From NCBI GenBank assembly GCA_002071245.1, contig MWEV01000116.1, forward strand, positions 1 to 14,363: a stretch of 14,363 bases of DNA, given 5' to 3'. A program made the position numbers and the translations under genes. This stretch comes from Deltaproteobacteria bacterium ADurb.Bin026. Its GTDB lineage: Bacteria > Desulfobacterota > Syntrophorhabdia > Syntrophorhabdales > Syntrophorhabdaceae. Positions 13,997-14,363 of the stretch are shown here, in pieces (the first letter of the stretch is position 1; each line of letters opens with the position of its first letter). The notes under the pieces are model-generated. The model made no database searches. It was not told the DNA's origin and worked only from the letters and a program-made list of their open reading frames with translations.

Positions 13997-14363
13997 TTAT
14001 TGACGATCATCCTTTACAAATCGTTCGATTGCATCCATGTAAGATTCAAGTCCACGCATCATAAGGTCATTATGCCCTGCCTGTGGAATAAAAAGTGACT
14101 CCTTTTTACTCGAAGCCGAAAGCTCATATAGGGTTCTTCCTTCACTTACAGGAATGATCTCATCCCACTCCCCATGAATAATCAATGTGGGTATGGTGAC
14201 CTGCTTGATTTTCAGATCATTTCCAAACCCTATGGGATTTTCTATTTCAGTTAAAAGGCTTGATGCAGCAAGACGCATAAATTGATTGTGTGCGCTCGCA
14301 AAACCGCTTTCCACAATCAACCCTTTCAACTGATTCTGGTAGCGATACGCAACCTCAATAGCA
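13997..14363 (-). CDS. alpha/beta hydrolase, C-terminal part (start beyond window edge)
   Basis: The minus-strand frame is open to the right edge of the window, giving about 121 residues of C-terminal sequence. It begins AIEVAYRYQNQLKGLIVESGF, the helix and strand that normally follow the GxSxG nucleophile elbow; that motif must lie just outside. The rest of the catalytic set is visible: the acid in LIIHGEWDEIIPVSEGRTLYE (Asp after HGEW) and the His in FIPQAGHNDLM. This layout matches the serine-hydrolase/BEM46-like family with a C-terminal His. An internal TTG at 14327-14329 is not the true start, since conserved sequence extends upstream. The substrate cannot be told. DUF167 follows 22 bases downstream. 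Confidence 0.85.
   Translation of the reverse strand, partial: AIEVAYRYQNQLKGLIVESGFASAHNQFMRLAASSLLTEIENPIGFGNDLKIKQVTIPTLIIHGEWDEIIPVSEGRTLYELSASSKKESLFIPQAGHNDLMMRGLESYMDAIERFVKDDRQ

Overview
The window is a densely packed block of bacterial housekeeping genes, all on the minus strand, so it is transcribed from high to low coordinates. It is moderately AT-rich, with strong Shine-Dalgarno sites, short gaps and several overlaps. The order yceD-rpmF-plsX-(fabH position)-fabD-fabG-acpP-fabF-rpiB-glyA-dCMP deaminase-nrdR-ribD-ribE-ribBA-ribH-nusB resembles that of Desulfobacterota (former Deltaproteobacteria) and some related anaerobic lineages such as Nitrospirota. I infer that kind of organism, but cannot fix a genus. 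There are no tRNA or rRNA genes, no CRISPR array and no insertion sequence, and nothing suggests horizontal transfer. No gene-free stretch exceeds about 210 bases.

Upstream block (14363-13729): the C-terminal part of an alpha/beta hydrolase, followed by a DUF167/YggU protein. A 206-base gap then carries a near-consensus sigma-70 promoter (TTGACA, 17 bases, TATATT) about 25 bases before yceD. I take this as the main promoter of everything downstream.

Lipid block (13522-7118): yceD overlaps rpmF (ribosomal protein L32) by 44 bases, followed by plsX, an acyl-CoA dehydrogenase, fabD, a candidate 57-codon ORF, fabG, acpP and fabF. These supply malonyl-ACP loading, condensation, ketoreduction, the carrier protein and acyl-phosphate formation for phospholipid synthesis. 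fabH, normally found between plsX and fabD, is absent. A medium-chain-type acyl-CoA dehydrogenase sits exactly there, one base after plsX.

Sugar, one-carbon and nucleotide block (7121-4338): rpiB (ribose-5-phosphate isomerase B), glyA (serine hydroxymethyltransferase), a dCMP deaminase and the ribonucleotide reductase repressor nrdR. Together they connect ribose phosphate, one-carbon units and dTMP precursors.

Riboflavin block (4286-848): ribD, ribE, ribBA and ribH form a full set of pathway enzymes from GTP and ribulose-5-phosphate to riboflavin, except for the dephosphorylation step. No FMN riboswitch is visible. nusB follows, overlapping ribH, and then an NYN-domain (YacP/Rae1-like) nuclease gene that runs off the left edge.

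The window is mostly conventional. The points most worth a second look are the acyl-CoA dehydrogenase replacing fabH, the unannotated small ORF that ends in an ATGA overlap with fabG, the long yceD/rpmF overlap, and an inverted repeat coinciding with the operon promoter.
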